Below the pieces are notes generated by a model. The model made no database searches and was not told the DNA's origin. It saw nothing but the letters and a program-made list of their open reading frames with translations. A program made the translations under genes and the position numbers. Below are positions 53,591 through 60,226 of a stretch of DNA of 64,000 bases, piece after piece (the first letter of the stretch is position 1; every line of letters begins with the position of its first letter). This stretch comes from Leifsonia poae (lineage in GTDB: Bacteria; Actinomycetota; Actinomycetes; Actinomycetales; Microbacteriaceae): the NCBI RefSeq assembly GCF_020009625.1, contig NZ_JAIHLP010000002.1, positions 2,790,001 through 2,854,000 of the forward strand, in the 5' to 3' direction.

Positions 53591-54037
53591 ATGAACTTTT
53601 GGGACAACTTCTGGAACATCATCTGGATCTTCTTCTGGAGCTTCGCGTTCATCGCCTACCTGTTCGCTCTGTTCGCGATCGTCGGCGACCTCTTCCGCGA
53701 CCACAAGCTCAACGGCTGGTGGAAGGCGCTGTGGATCGTCTTCCTGGTCTTCGTCCCCTTCCTCACGGCGCTGGTCTACCTGATCGCGCGCGGACCGGGC
53801 ATGGCGGAACGCAGCCAGAAGCAGGCCGAGCAGGCGCAGAAAGCCGCCACCTCCTACATCCAGCAGGTGGCCGGGTCGAGCCCGGCAGACGAGATCGCGA
53901 AAGCAAAGAGCCTGCTCGACAACGGGACGATCACGCAGCAGGAGTTCGACCACCTCAAAGCGCGGGCCCTCGCGCATGACGGCACCGCACCCTCGGCGGC
54001 CGCAGCTCCCAGCGCTCCGGCCGCACCCACCGCCTGA
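53591..54037 (+). CDS. SHOCT domain membrane protein
   Basis: 148 residues. Two membrane segments (WNIIWIFFWSFAFIAYLFAL and LWIVFLVFVPFLTALVYLIA, the PLDc_N-like hairpin), a short helix and a SHOCT motif (DEIAKAKSLLDNGTITQQEF). C-terminal Ala/Pro tail. GGAGGGG nine bases upstream favours ATG 53591. Function unknown. Confidence 0.85.
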   Translation: MNFWDNFWNIIWIFFWSFAFIAYLFALFAIVGDLFRDHKLNGWWKALWIVFLVFVPFLTALVYLIARGPGMAERSQKQAEQAQKAATSYIQQVAGSSPADEIAKAKSLLDNGTITQQEFDHLKARALAHDGTAPSAAAAPSAPAAPTA

Positions 54038-54060
54038 CCACGCGCGTCGATCGACGTGAC

Positions 54061-55788
54061 GTGACCGACCTCACGCAGACCGCGCCGACGCCGCCCGACC
54101 CGGCGGCGTCGGTGCGTCGCGCCGGCATACGCCCGCTGGCCGGGCTCACCGGCAAGAACGCCGTGCGGGAGGTGCTCGCAGGGATCACCCTCCTCGCGAT
54201 CGCCGTGCCGCTCAACATCGGCTACGCACAGATAGCCGGGTTGCCGCCCACCGCCGGGCTCTACGCGCTGGTCATCCCGAGCATCGTCTACGCGCTGACC
54301 GTATCGTCGAGACAGTTGGTGGCGTCGCCGGATGCCGCCGCGGCCGCACTCGTCGCCTCCTCGCTCGGCGGCCTGGCCGTCGCCGGGGGCAAGGACTACA
54401 TCACACTCGCGCTTGCGCAGGCGCTGATCTGTGGCGTGATGTTCCTGCTTTGTTCCTTCTTCAAGCTCGGCTTCCTCGCCAACTTCTTGTCGAAGCCCAT
54501 CCTCATCGGCTTCGTCGGTGGACTGGCTCTGGACATCCTGGTCAGCCAGGCGGCGAAGATGCTCGGCGTCAAAATCGATAGCGGCGGCGAGTTCGTCGAC
54601 AAGGTCACCGGCCTGATCTCCGGGCTCCCGAAGCTCAACGGCTGGTCGCTGGTGATCTCACTGGGCGCGCTCATCGTGCTCCTCGGGGGTCGCCGGCTCG
54701 CCCGCGCCGTACCGTGGGCGCTCATCGTACTCATCGTCGGAACGATCGTCGTGGTGCTGACCGATGCCGAGAAGGCCGGGGTGTCGGTGCTCGGGAAGGT
54801 GGATGCAGGGCCGCCCACCCTCACCTGGCCGGTGATCGACTGGACGACCTGGCTCACCCTCATCCCGTCGGCGATCGCGCTCACCCTCGTCACCATGGGA
54901 GAGGGCCTGCTCGTCTCCCGGTCCTACGGCGAGAAGCGCGGCTATCCCACCAAGCCGAACCGCGACCTGTTCGCGTTCGGGGTGGCAAACCTGGGCGCCG
55001 GGGTCTCCGGGGGGTTCTCGGTCGGCTCCTCCACCTCGCGCACGGCCGCGATGGACCAGGCGGGCTCGCGCACGCAGCTGCCCACCATCGTCACCGCCCT
55101 CGGAACGCTCGCTCTGCTCATCTTCGGCACAGCACTGCTCGAAGACATCCCCTCCCCGGCGATCGGCACGATCGTGGCCGTGGCCGTGGTGCCGTTGCTC
55201 GGCATCCCCGACCTGGTCGCGCTCTGGAAGCAGGACAAGTTCGAGTTCGTCATCGCCGCGGTGTGTTTTCTGGGTTCGCTGCTGCTCGGACCGATCGCGG
55301 GCATCGTGATCGCCTTCGTGCTCGCCGTGATCAACGTCACCCGCCGCGCGGCCAACCCGGCGATCGACACGCTAGCGGCCGACGGCGATCCGAGCAGCTC
55401 GCTGCTCGACGCGGCCGAGCCTGGCGCGCCGACCGCACCGGGCGTCGTCGTCATCCGGCTTGCAGCCCCGCTCTTCTTCGCCAACAGCGCCCCGTTCGAG
55501 GAAGCTGTGAAGCGCGCCGTCCGCGGGGCGTCGGCGCGGCACGTCGTGCTCGACATGGAGGCGGTGACGGATGTGGACGTCACCGGCGCCGACTCCTTCC
55601 GCAGCGTGCGTGCCTGGCTGGCCGACCGCGACGCCGATCTCGCGCTCAGTCGCCTGCGTCCGGGGCTGAAAGACCGGCTCGAGCATCTCGAGCTGATCGA
55701 CGGCGTCGCCGTCTACGACACCAACCGCACTGCCCTGGTGGCGCTGGCGAACGCGGGAGGAGCCCCCCATGTCGACGCCGGTGCCTGA
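54061..55788 (+). CDS. SulP family anion transporter 2
   Basis: 575 residues. Sulfate_transp core (AVPLNIGYAQIAGLPPTAGL, SSRQLVASPDAAAAALVASS, GFSVGSSTSRTAAMDQAGSR) and a C-terminal STAS domain (about 455-565, with VLDMEAVTDVDVTGADS). GTG start. Overlaps the next gene by 20 bases. Distinct in sequence from SulP 1. Confidence 0.92.
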   Translation: MTDLTQTAPTPPDPAASVRRAGIRPLAGLTGKNAVREVLAGITLLAIAVPLNIGYAQIAGLPPTAGLYALVIPSIVYALTVSSRQLVASPDAAAAALVASSLGGLAVAGGKDYITLALAQALICGVMFLLCSFFKLGFLANFLSKPILIGFVGGLALDILVSQAAKMLGVKIDSGGEFVDKVTGLISGLPKLNGWSLVISLGALIVLLGGRRLARAVPWALIVLIVGTIVVVLTDAEKAGVSVLGKVDAGPPTLTWPVIDWTTWLTLIPSAIALTLVTMGEGLLVSRSYGEKRGYPTKPNRDLFAFGVANLGAGVSGGFSVGSSTSRTAAMDQAGSRTQLPTIVTALGTLALLIFGTALLEDIPSPAIGTIVAVAVVPLLGIPDLVALWKQDKFEFVIAAVCFLGSLLLGPIAGIVIAFVLAVINVTRRAANPAIDTLAADGDPSSSLLDAAEPGAPTAPGVVVIRLAAPLFFANSAPFEEAVKRAVRGASARHVVLDMEAVTDVDVTGADSFRSVRAWLADRDADLALSRLRPGLKDRLEHLELIDGVAVYDTNRTALVALANAGGAPHVDAGA

Positions 55789-56929
55789 CCCGGCTCCGCC
55801 CGCTGAACCCGCTCGGGCCGGCGGGATCCCCGGGGGTCGGCGGCAGGGCGTCTGGCTGCTCGTCGGGCTCGCCGCGGCTACCATCACTGCGTTCGGGATG
55901 GCCGGGATCGGCAGCATCCTCGCCCCGGTGCTGCTGGCGCTCGTGCTCACGATCTGTGTGCATCCGGTGCGGCGCTGGCTCGAGAAGCACGGGACTCCGC
56001 GCGGCCTCGCGACCGGCTCCGTGGTGCTCGTCGTGTTCGTGCTGCTCGCGGCGTTCGTTGTCGTGCTCGTCATCGCGTTCGCGCAGTTCGCGACGATGCT
56101 GCCCCGCTATGCCTCGCAGCTCGCGCAGCTGGGACAGCAGCTGGGCGACTGGCTGGCCGGCATCGGCATCGGCCAGCAGCAGGTGCAGCAGATCGTCAGC
56201 GGGTTCGATCCGTCGCAGCTGCTCACCGTGATCACCGGATTCCTGGGCGGCGCGTTCAGCATCGTCACCTCGCTGGTGATCGTGCTCACCATGCTGATCC
56301 TCATGGCCGCCGACGCCGGCTACGCTCCGACGGTGCTCCGGCAGCTGGGCGGCACCAAACCCGAATTGGTGCGCGCCCTCAACGGGTTCGCCGGCGGGGT
56401 GCGCCGATACATGGTCGTCACGACGGTTCTCGGGGTCGTGCAGGGCGTCATCAACGGCGTCGCCCTGTGGCTGCTCGGTGTTCCCGCTGCGCTGCTCTGG
56501 GCGATGCTGTCATTCCTCTGCAGTTTCATCCCGAACGTCGGCTACTTCATCGCGATCATTCCGCCCCTCGTGTTCGGCTACTTCACGGGCGGCTGGGGAA
56601 CGGTGATCGCCATCATCGTGATCTACGGGCTGATCAACGCGGTGGTGCAGTCGATCATCCAGCCCAAGGTCGTCGGCAACGCCGTGGCGCTCAGCCAGAC
56701 GCTCACGTTCTTCTCGGTGCTCTTCTGGGCGATCGTGATCGGACCGATCGGGGCGATCCTCGCGGTGCCGCTCACCCTGCTGGTGCGTGCCGTGCTCGTC
56801 GATGCCGACCCTGGCGCCAGCGCCTGGCGCCCGGCGATCGGCGACCTGGCCGGCACCAAGGCGATCATGAAAGAGGAGACGGCCGCGCGCAAAGCCGCCC
56901 GCCACCCCGATCCGGCACCGCCGGAGTGA
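55769..56929 (+). CDS. AI-2E family transporter
   Basis: 386 residues, same family as the first gene of the window (LWAMLSFLCSFIPNVGYFIA and FFSVLFWAIVIGPIGAILAV). It starts inside the end of the SulP gene with a GGGAGGAG ribosome binding site. Co-expression with SulP is expected; the transported molecule is unknown. Confidence 0.9.
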   Translation: MSTPVPDPAPPAEPARAGGIPGGRRQGVWLLVGLAAATITAFGMAGIGSILAPVLLALVLTICVHPVRRWLEKHGTPRGLATGSVVLVVFVLLAAFVVVLVIAFAQFATMLPRYASQLAQLGQQLGDWLAGIGIGQQQVQQIVSGFDPSQLLTVITGFLGGAFSIVTSLVIVLTMLILMAADAGYAPTVLRQLGGTKPELVRALNGFAGGVRRYMVVTTVLGVVQGVINGVALWLLGVPAALLWAMLSFLCSFIPNVGYFIAIIPPLVFGYFTGGWGTVIAIIVIYGLINAVVQSIIQPKVVGNAVALSQTLTFFSVLFWAIVIGPIGAILAVPLTLLVRAVLVDADPGASAWRPAIGDLAGTKAIMKEETAARKAARHPDPAPPE

Positions 56930-56988
56930 CTGGGCGTTCATCGACCGCTCGACCGCTCGGCGTCACGGCGCCGGGCATCCGCGACTGA

Positions 56989-57282
56989 TCAGCCCGCCTG
57001 GCGTTGCAGCAGGCCGGACCGTTCCGGATGCGCGTCGAACCACTGCGCCACATACCAGCACATCGGCACGATCTTCAGGGATGTCGTGGCCCCGATGTCG
57101 TCCACCGCGAACTCGACGAGCCGGGCCGCCAGACCGCGTCCGCGCTGGGCTGGAACCGTGAACGCCCGCGTCAGCGAGATCGCCTCGCCCAGGATGCGGT
57201 AGTCGAGCACCCCCACGAGTTCGCCATCCACTCGCATGGTGTACCGATTCGCATCCGTCTCGTTGCCGAACTCCGTGACCAT
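56989..57282 (-). CDS. small GNAT-type acetyltransferase
   Basis: 97 residues of the short COG2388/YjdJ-like GNAT subgroup: YTMRVDGELVGVLDYRI, FTVPAQRGRGLAARLVEFAV (acetyl-CoA pyrophosphate loop RGRGLA) and CWYVAQWFDAHPE. Substrate unknown. Leaderless start. Confidence 0.88.
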   Translation of the reverse strand: MVTEFGNETDANRYTMRVDGELVGVLDYRILGEAISLTRAFTVPAQRGRGLAARLVEFAVDDIGATTSLKIVPMCWYVAQWFDAHPERSGLLQRQAG

Positions 57283-57288
57283 GGCCCA

Positions 57289-57294
57289 ATGCTA
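57289..57294 (-). promoter_or_regulatory. -10 element, leaderless start of GNAT gene
   Basis: TAGCAT on the minus strand, six bases before ATG 57282. The position expected for the -35 falls in the 8-bp repeat array. Confidence 0.5.
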
Positions 57295-57303
57295 CGTCGG
57301 TCA

Positions 57304-57351
57304 CGGGGCCGCGGGGTCGCGGAGTCGCGGGGTCGCCGGGTCGCGGGGCCG
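57304..57351. repeat. 8-bp tandem repeat (x6)
   Basis: Six units of consensus CGGGGTCG lie between the divergent -10 elements of the GNAT gene and the leader ORF at 57390. Confidence 0.8.
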
Positions 57352-57377
57352 CCATCGCGGCAGAGTTCGACGAGCGG

Positions 57378-57383
57378 TAGGGT
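57378..57383 (+). promoter_or_regulatory. -10 element for leader ORF and hydrolase
   Basis: TAGGGT is followed by six bases and the GTG at 57390. Confidence 0.45.
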
Positions 57384-57389
57384 GAAGCC

Positions 57390-57437
57390 GTGGGATCCCG
57401 ACCCGCACCCCGGGAACCCGCGCACCGCATCCGCTGA
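57390..57437 (+). CDS. putative leaderless leader peptide (15 aa)
   Basis: Encodes MGSRPAPREPAHRIR, Arg/Pro-rich, ending 63 bases before the hydrolase start at 57501. Supported only by its position six bases after a TAnnnT -10. It could control hydrolase translation or be incidental. Confidence 0.3.
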   Translation: MGSRPAPREPAHRIR

Positions 57438-57500
57438 CGCCACAGCAGGCCAGGCCGCGGCGACGACCGTCGCATCGCGAACCGAGAACCTGGAGCCGTT

Positions 57501-58280
57501 GTGACAATCGATTCCCCCTCGCCGTCCCTGTCGCCCGCGCACGAGGCGCTGCTCGCTCAGGTGCCCATCCGCGACCACACGGTCATCGAGGCCGAGACGC
57601 TCAGCTACGAGCACGAGGGGCTCGCGCTGGAAGGGTACCTCGCACGGGATGTGCAGGCCGACGATCGCAAACCGGCCGTCCTCCTGCTGCACGACTGGCT
57701 CGGCGTCGGCGACACCGTGCGGATGCGCGCCCAGATGCTCGCCCGCCTCGGCTACGTGGCGCTCGCGGCCGACCTGTACGGGGCGGATGTGCGGCCCACC
57801 CGCGAGACCGCCCCGGCCGAAGCCAACAAGTACTACAACGACCTCCCGCTGCTGCGCGCGCGGGTCGCGGCAGGGTTCACCTCGCTGCTGCAGCATCCCG
57901 CCGTCGACCCGGCCCGCCTCGCCGTCGTGGGCTACTGCTTCGGCGGAACCGCAGCGCTGGAGTTCGCCCGCACCGGTGCGCCGGCCCGCGGCGTGGTCTC
58001 GTTCCACGGCGGCCTCATCACCCACGACCCGAGCGACGCCGCGGCGATCGCCGCCTCCCTGCTCGTGCTCACCGGCGCCGACGACCCGGTCGTGCCCGAC
58101 GAAGACGTCGTCGCCTTCGAGAACGAGCTGCGGGCCGCCCCCCACGTCGATTGGCAGGTCACCAGCTACTCGGGCGCGGCGCACGCCTTCACCATCCCCG
58201 GAACCGACCGCTACCGCCCGGTGGCCGACGCCCGCAGCTGGCGCGCCCTCGTCTGCTTCCTCGACGAACTCTTCAGCTGA
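57501..58280 (+). CDS. dienelactone hydrolase family protein
   Basis: 259 residues, alpha/beta hydrolase. Catalytic triad candidates are the Cys in VVGYCFGGTAAL, the Asp in TGADDPVVPDED and the His in SGAAHAFTIPG. Members hydrolyse dienelactone in aromatic catabolism or other esters; no catabolic genes flank it, so the substrate is open. GTG start with GGAG upstream. Confidence 0.9.
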   Translation: MTIDSPSPSLSPAHEALLAQVPIRDHTVIEAETLSYEHEGLALEGYLARDVQADDRKPAVLLLHDWLGVGDTVRMRAQMLARLGYVALAADLYGADVRPTRETAPAEANKYYNDLPLLRARVAAGFTSLLQHPAVDPARLAVVGYCFGGTAALEFARTGAPARGVVSFHGGLITHDPSDAAAIAASLLVLTGADDPVVPDEDVVAFENELRAAPHVDWQVTSYSGAAHAFTIPGTDRYRPVADARSWRALVCFLDELFS

Positions 58281-58318
58281 GCGCCGCGCCGCGCTGCGCT
58301 GCCCCTCCCCTCCGGTTC

Positions 58319-58377
58319 GCGAGAGCTGCCGGATGCGCCCCATTCCACGCGAATGAGACACATTCGGTAGCTCTCGC
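58319..58377. repeat. large inverted repeat after hydrolase gene
   Basis: Two 17-base arms (58319-58335, 58361-58377) pair with two G-T type positions around a 25-base loop. It lies 38 bases after the hydrolase stop and could be its terminator, or a REP-like element. Confidence 0.6.
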
Positions 58378-58395
58378 AGAGCGGCCGCCGGCCAA

Positions 58396-58425
58396 TTGGC
58401 GGTCCTCGACGGCATCATGTAGGCT
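58396..58425 (+). promoter_or_regulatory. tRNA-Arg promoter
   Basis: TTGGCG (58396-58401), 18-base spacer, TAGGCT (58420-58425), about 30 bases before the tRNA. Confidence 0.6.
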
Positions 58426-58462
58426 CTAATCCGGCCCGAGAGCGTAGTGCTCATGTGTCATT

Positions 58463-58535
58463 GCGCCCGTAGCTCAACGGATAGAGCATCTGACTACGGA
58501 TCAGAAGGTTGGGGGTTCGAATCCCTCCGGGCGCA
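58463..58535 (+). tRNA. tRNA-Arg (anticodon ACG)
   Basis: 73 bases with a GCGCCCG/CGGGCGC acceptor stem, D arm GCTC...GAGC, anticodon loop CTACGGA (ACG, reading CGU and, as inosine, CGC/CGA), T arm with TTCGAAT and discriminator A. CCA is not encoded. Its 3' end is the likely phage attachment site. Confidence 0.95.
58501..58535. other. putative phage attachment site (attL) region
   Basis: Prophage genes start directly after the tRNA, and the repressor gene's frame runs into the tRNA 3' half and stops at 58501. This is the usual mark of integration at a tRNA 3' end. The exact core is not determinable without the other end. Confidence 0.4.
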
Positions 58536-58806
58536 CTCTGGTTGAGACAGATGACACGACCCCCGCTTCGGCGGGGGTTTTGTCGTTAATGCCTTCGGCC
58601 AGCCATTCAAGCGGCTGACCAGTCACGTGCGCCCATCGCACGAAGTTCGTCGCGCTCGGCTCCGTTCTGCCAGTCTCCCAAGCGCTGACGGTGGTGCGTG
58701 CTACACCGAGCCTCGCCGCGATCTCTGCTTGCTCCATGCCTGCGAGGAGTCGCGCATACTTGAGGCGATCCAGCAGGGTCCATGCCGGGTTCTCGATCAT
58801 CGTCAT
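58501..58806 (-). CDS. XRE-family repressor ending inside tRNA
   Basis: 101 residues. HTH_XRE (about 12-70: LKYARLLAGMEQAEIAARLG, VARTTVSAWETGRTEPSATN). The last residues RVRPEGFEPPTF are the antisense reading of the tRNA T arm and acceptor stem, and the gene also spans the terminator hairpin at 58560. Likely the lysogeny repressor. ATG 58806 lies six bases after TACAGT. Confidence 0.8.
   Translation of the reverse strand: MTMIENPAWTLLDRLKYARLLAGMEQAEIAARLGVARTTVSAWETGRTEPSATNFVRWAHVTGQPLEWLAEGINDKTPAEAGVVSSVSTRVRPEGFEPPTF
58560..58581 (+). terminator. intrinsic terminator after tRNA-Arg
   Basis: CCCCCGC-TTCG-GCGGGGG followed by TTTT. It lies 24 bases after the tRNA. Confidence 0.9.
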
Positions 58807-58812
58807 GCCGGT

Positions 58813-58818
58813 ACTGTA
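58813..58818 (-). promoter_or_regulatory. -10 element, leaderless start of repressor
   Basis: TACAGT on the minus strand, six bases before ATG 58806. The 88 bases up to the divergent early gene should contain the repressor operators. Confidence 0.5.
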
Positions 58819-58894
58819 TCGCACCCCGTGATAAATAACGCGACACGCCGACCATCTTGCGCTCTTTCGTCGCGTCGCCCGGTTGCATGTCCAC

Positions 58895-59479
58895 ATGACA
58901 ACAAACGCGACATCGATAGAGCCCCGGCTCATTCGTCGCCGCATGCGCTTCGAGAGCAACTTCACGCAGTTGCCGAACTCGTGGCTTCGAGACTCTGCCC
59001 TGTCGTTCCGTGCACGCGGACTGCTTGCACTACTCATGAGTCACGAGGACGGCTGGAACATCACCCTCAAGGGATTGGCCGATGAGACCACCGAGGGCAT
59101 CGATGCAGTGCGAACAGCTACCAATGAGCTAGAGAGCTTGGGCTACCTCAAGCGCACACGGTTGCAGGGGCGTGGCGGCAAGTTCGAGGGTGACACGTGG
59201 GAAATCTGCGACCCTCACGATCTTGGCGGGGCAACGCTCTTCACCGCATTGGATAAGCCAACGCGGTCGCGCACCGCGTTGGATAAGCCAACGCGCACCG
59301 CATTGGATAAACCAACGCCTATAAGAACACCATCTAGAACATCTAAAGAGAGTTCTAGAGGTAACCACATAGCGCACCCGAATGACGCCGGCACCGAGTG
59401 CCACGGTGAGATGATCACCGAACGCCACTGCATCTTCGGTCACATCGTGATCCCGAGCGCTGAGCAGGTGACCGCATGA
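58895..59479 (+). CDS. phage HTH replication-type protein
   Basis: 194 residues. N-terminal winged HTH (about 15-90: FTQLPNSWLRDSALSFRARG, ITLKGLADETTEGIDAVRTA, LESLGYLKRTRLQGRGGKFE) like those of phage replication initiators/replisome organisers. The middle is a threefold TALDKPT repeat encoded by the palindromic iterons, then a Ser/Thr/Arg stretch over an AT-rich block. The initiator role is an inference from HTH plus internal origin-like DNA. Start ATG 58895 or 58883. Confidence 0.75.
   Translation: MTTNATSIEPRLIRRRMRFESNFTQLPNSWLRDSALSFRARGLLALLMSHEDGWNITLKGLADETTEGIDAVRTATNELESLGYLKRTRLQGRGGKFEGDTWEICDPHDLGGATLFTALDKPTRSRTALDKPTRTALDKPTPIRTPSRTSKESSRGNHIAHPNDAGTECHGEMITERHCIFGHIVIPSAEQVTA
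59246..59318. repeat. three palindromic iterons (origin candidate)
   Basis: GCATTGGATAAGCCAACGC (59246-59264), GCGTTGGATAAGCCAACGC (59276-59294) and GCATTGGATAAACCAACGC (59300-59318). Copy 2 is a perfect 7-5-7 palindrome. They lie in an HTH gene, as in lambda O. Confidence 0.75.
59319..59372. other. AT-rich block with inverted repeat after iterons
   Basis: Much richer in A/T than its surroundings. It contains the perfect inverted repeat TCTAGAAC (59333-59340) / GTTCTAGA (59352-59359). A possible DNA unwinding element of the prophage origin. Confidence 0.55.
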
Positions 59480-59613
59480 AGCCCTACGTCACCAAGCTCC
59501 TCGGGATCCAGTGGGTAGTCGTGACCGCATGGTCGGTCACCAACCACGACAGCCATGCGGAGGCGTTCGCCGCCGCCCTCGACCGCGCCATGATCAGTGA
59601 GGCAACAGCATGA
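59476..59613 (+). CDS. small phage protein (45 aa)
   Basis: MKPYVTKLLGIQWVVVTAWS start; soluble; no family recognised. ATG overlaps the HTH gene stop (ATGA) and its own stop overlaps the next ATG, a compact phage-style chain that supports it. Confidence 0.6.
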   Translation: MKPYVTKLLGIQWVVVTAWSVTNHDSHAEAFAAALDRAMISEATA

Positions 59614-59903
59614 GCACACCCGACTTCGACACACCCGTGTGGCAGCTATTCATCGCCGCCGCTATGCTCTGGACACTGTGGGGGCTCATCGTCCTCAGCG
59701 AGAGGAGACACCGCCGTGAGCGAACAGCAAGAACTCATCCGGACCTACTGGGGCAACAAGAAGACGCACGAGCAGATCATGCGCCGGCAGATCAACTGGA
59801 TCGTGGGGTTGCTCTCGGCCATCCTCGTGGCAGTAGTCGGCTCGACTCTCGCGATCCTCTCGGCACTCCCGCACTAGACCGACCTCGACGGGCCGCAAGG
59901 TAG
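59610..59903 (+). CDS. small phage membrane protein
   Basis: 97 residues. One membrane segment (WQLFIAAAMLWTLWGLIVLS) then a basic tail. From about residue 36 it overlaps in another frame the 53-residue gene at 59716, and its tail looks like a shadow of that gene. The N-terminal part is probably real; the true end is uncertain. Confidence 0.45.
   Translation: MSTPDFDTPVWQLFIAAAMLWTLWGLIVLSERRHRRERTARTHPDLLGQQEDARADHAPADQLDRGVALGHPRGSSRLDSRDPLGTPALDRPRRAAR
59716..59877 (+). CDS. small phage membrane protein (53 aa)
   Basis: MSEQQELIRTYWGNKKTHEQ, then a single membrane segment WIVGLLSAILVAVVGSTLAI. GTG start with GAGGAG upstream. Its composition looks more natural than the overlapping frame. 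Could be a holin-like or membrane accessory protein; not identified. Confidence 0.6.
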   Translation: MSEQQELIRTYWGNKKTHEQIMRRQINWIVGLLSAILVAVVGSTLAILSALPH

Positions 59904-59908
59904 CGGCC

Positions 59909-60226
59909 ATGTCACAGCACCACAAGAACCAGAAGTGGAGTACGCACAGCCCGAAGCTGCGCAAGCTCATTGAGCCGATGCTCCCGGCTCAGTGCCTGAA
60001 CTGTCCTCACCCGGTCACGCCCGAGGACAAGTGGCAGGTTGGCCACCGTCGTGACGCCGCGCTCGGTGGCGAACCCACCATCGAGAACGCGGGCCCGACG
60101 CACGCATGGTGCCCGGCCTGCCGGCGGCGCTGCAACCAGCGAGCCGGCGGCCAGCTCGGCGCGCGCATCCGCACCGCGAACAACGTCAGCCGATCCCGAG
60201 CGCAGAAAGATATCCGCTCATGGTGA
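59909..60226 (+). CDS. HNH-like zinc-binding protein
   Basis: 105 residues. CLNCPHPVT zinc pair, WQVGHRRDAALGGEPTIENAGP, HAWCPACRRRCNQRAGG: the H/N/H positions and two Cys pairs fit a small phage HNH endonuclease, which is often encoded just before terminase. Its stop overlaps the terminase ATG. Confidence 0.7.
   Translation: MSQHHKNQKWSTHSPKLRKLIEPMLPAQCLNCPHPVTPEDKWQVGHRRDAALGGEPTIENAGPTHAWCPACRRRCNQRAGGQLGARIRTANNVSRSRAQKDIRSW

Noticed and set aside
47..58462. Insertion sequences or transposases
   Set aside because: No transposase-like protein or terminal inverted repeats with target duplications were seen in the chromosomal part.
59246..59318. Short spaced repeats considered as a CRISPR array
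   Set aside because: Only three palindromic units with very short spacers (11 and 5 bases) inside a coding gene. They fit iterons, not CRISPR.
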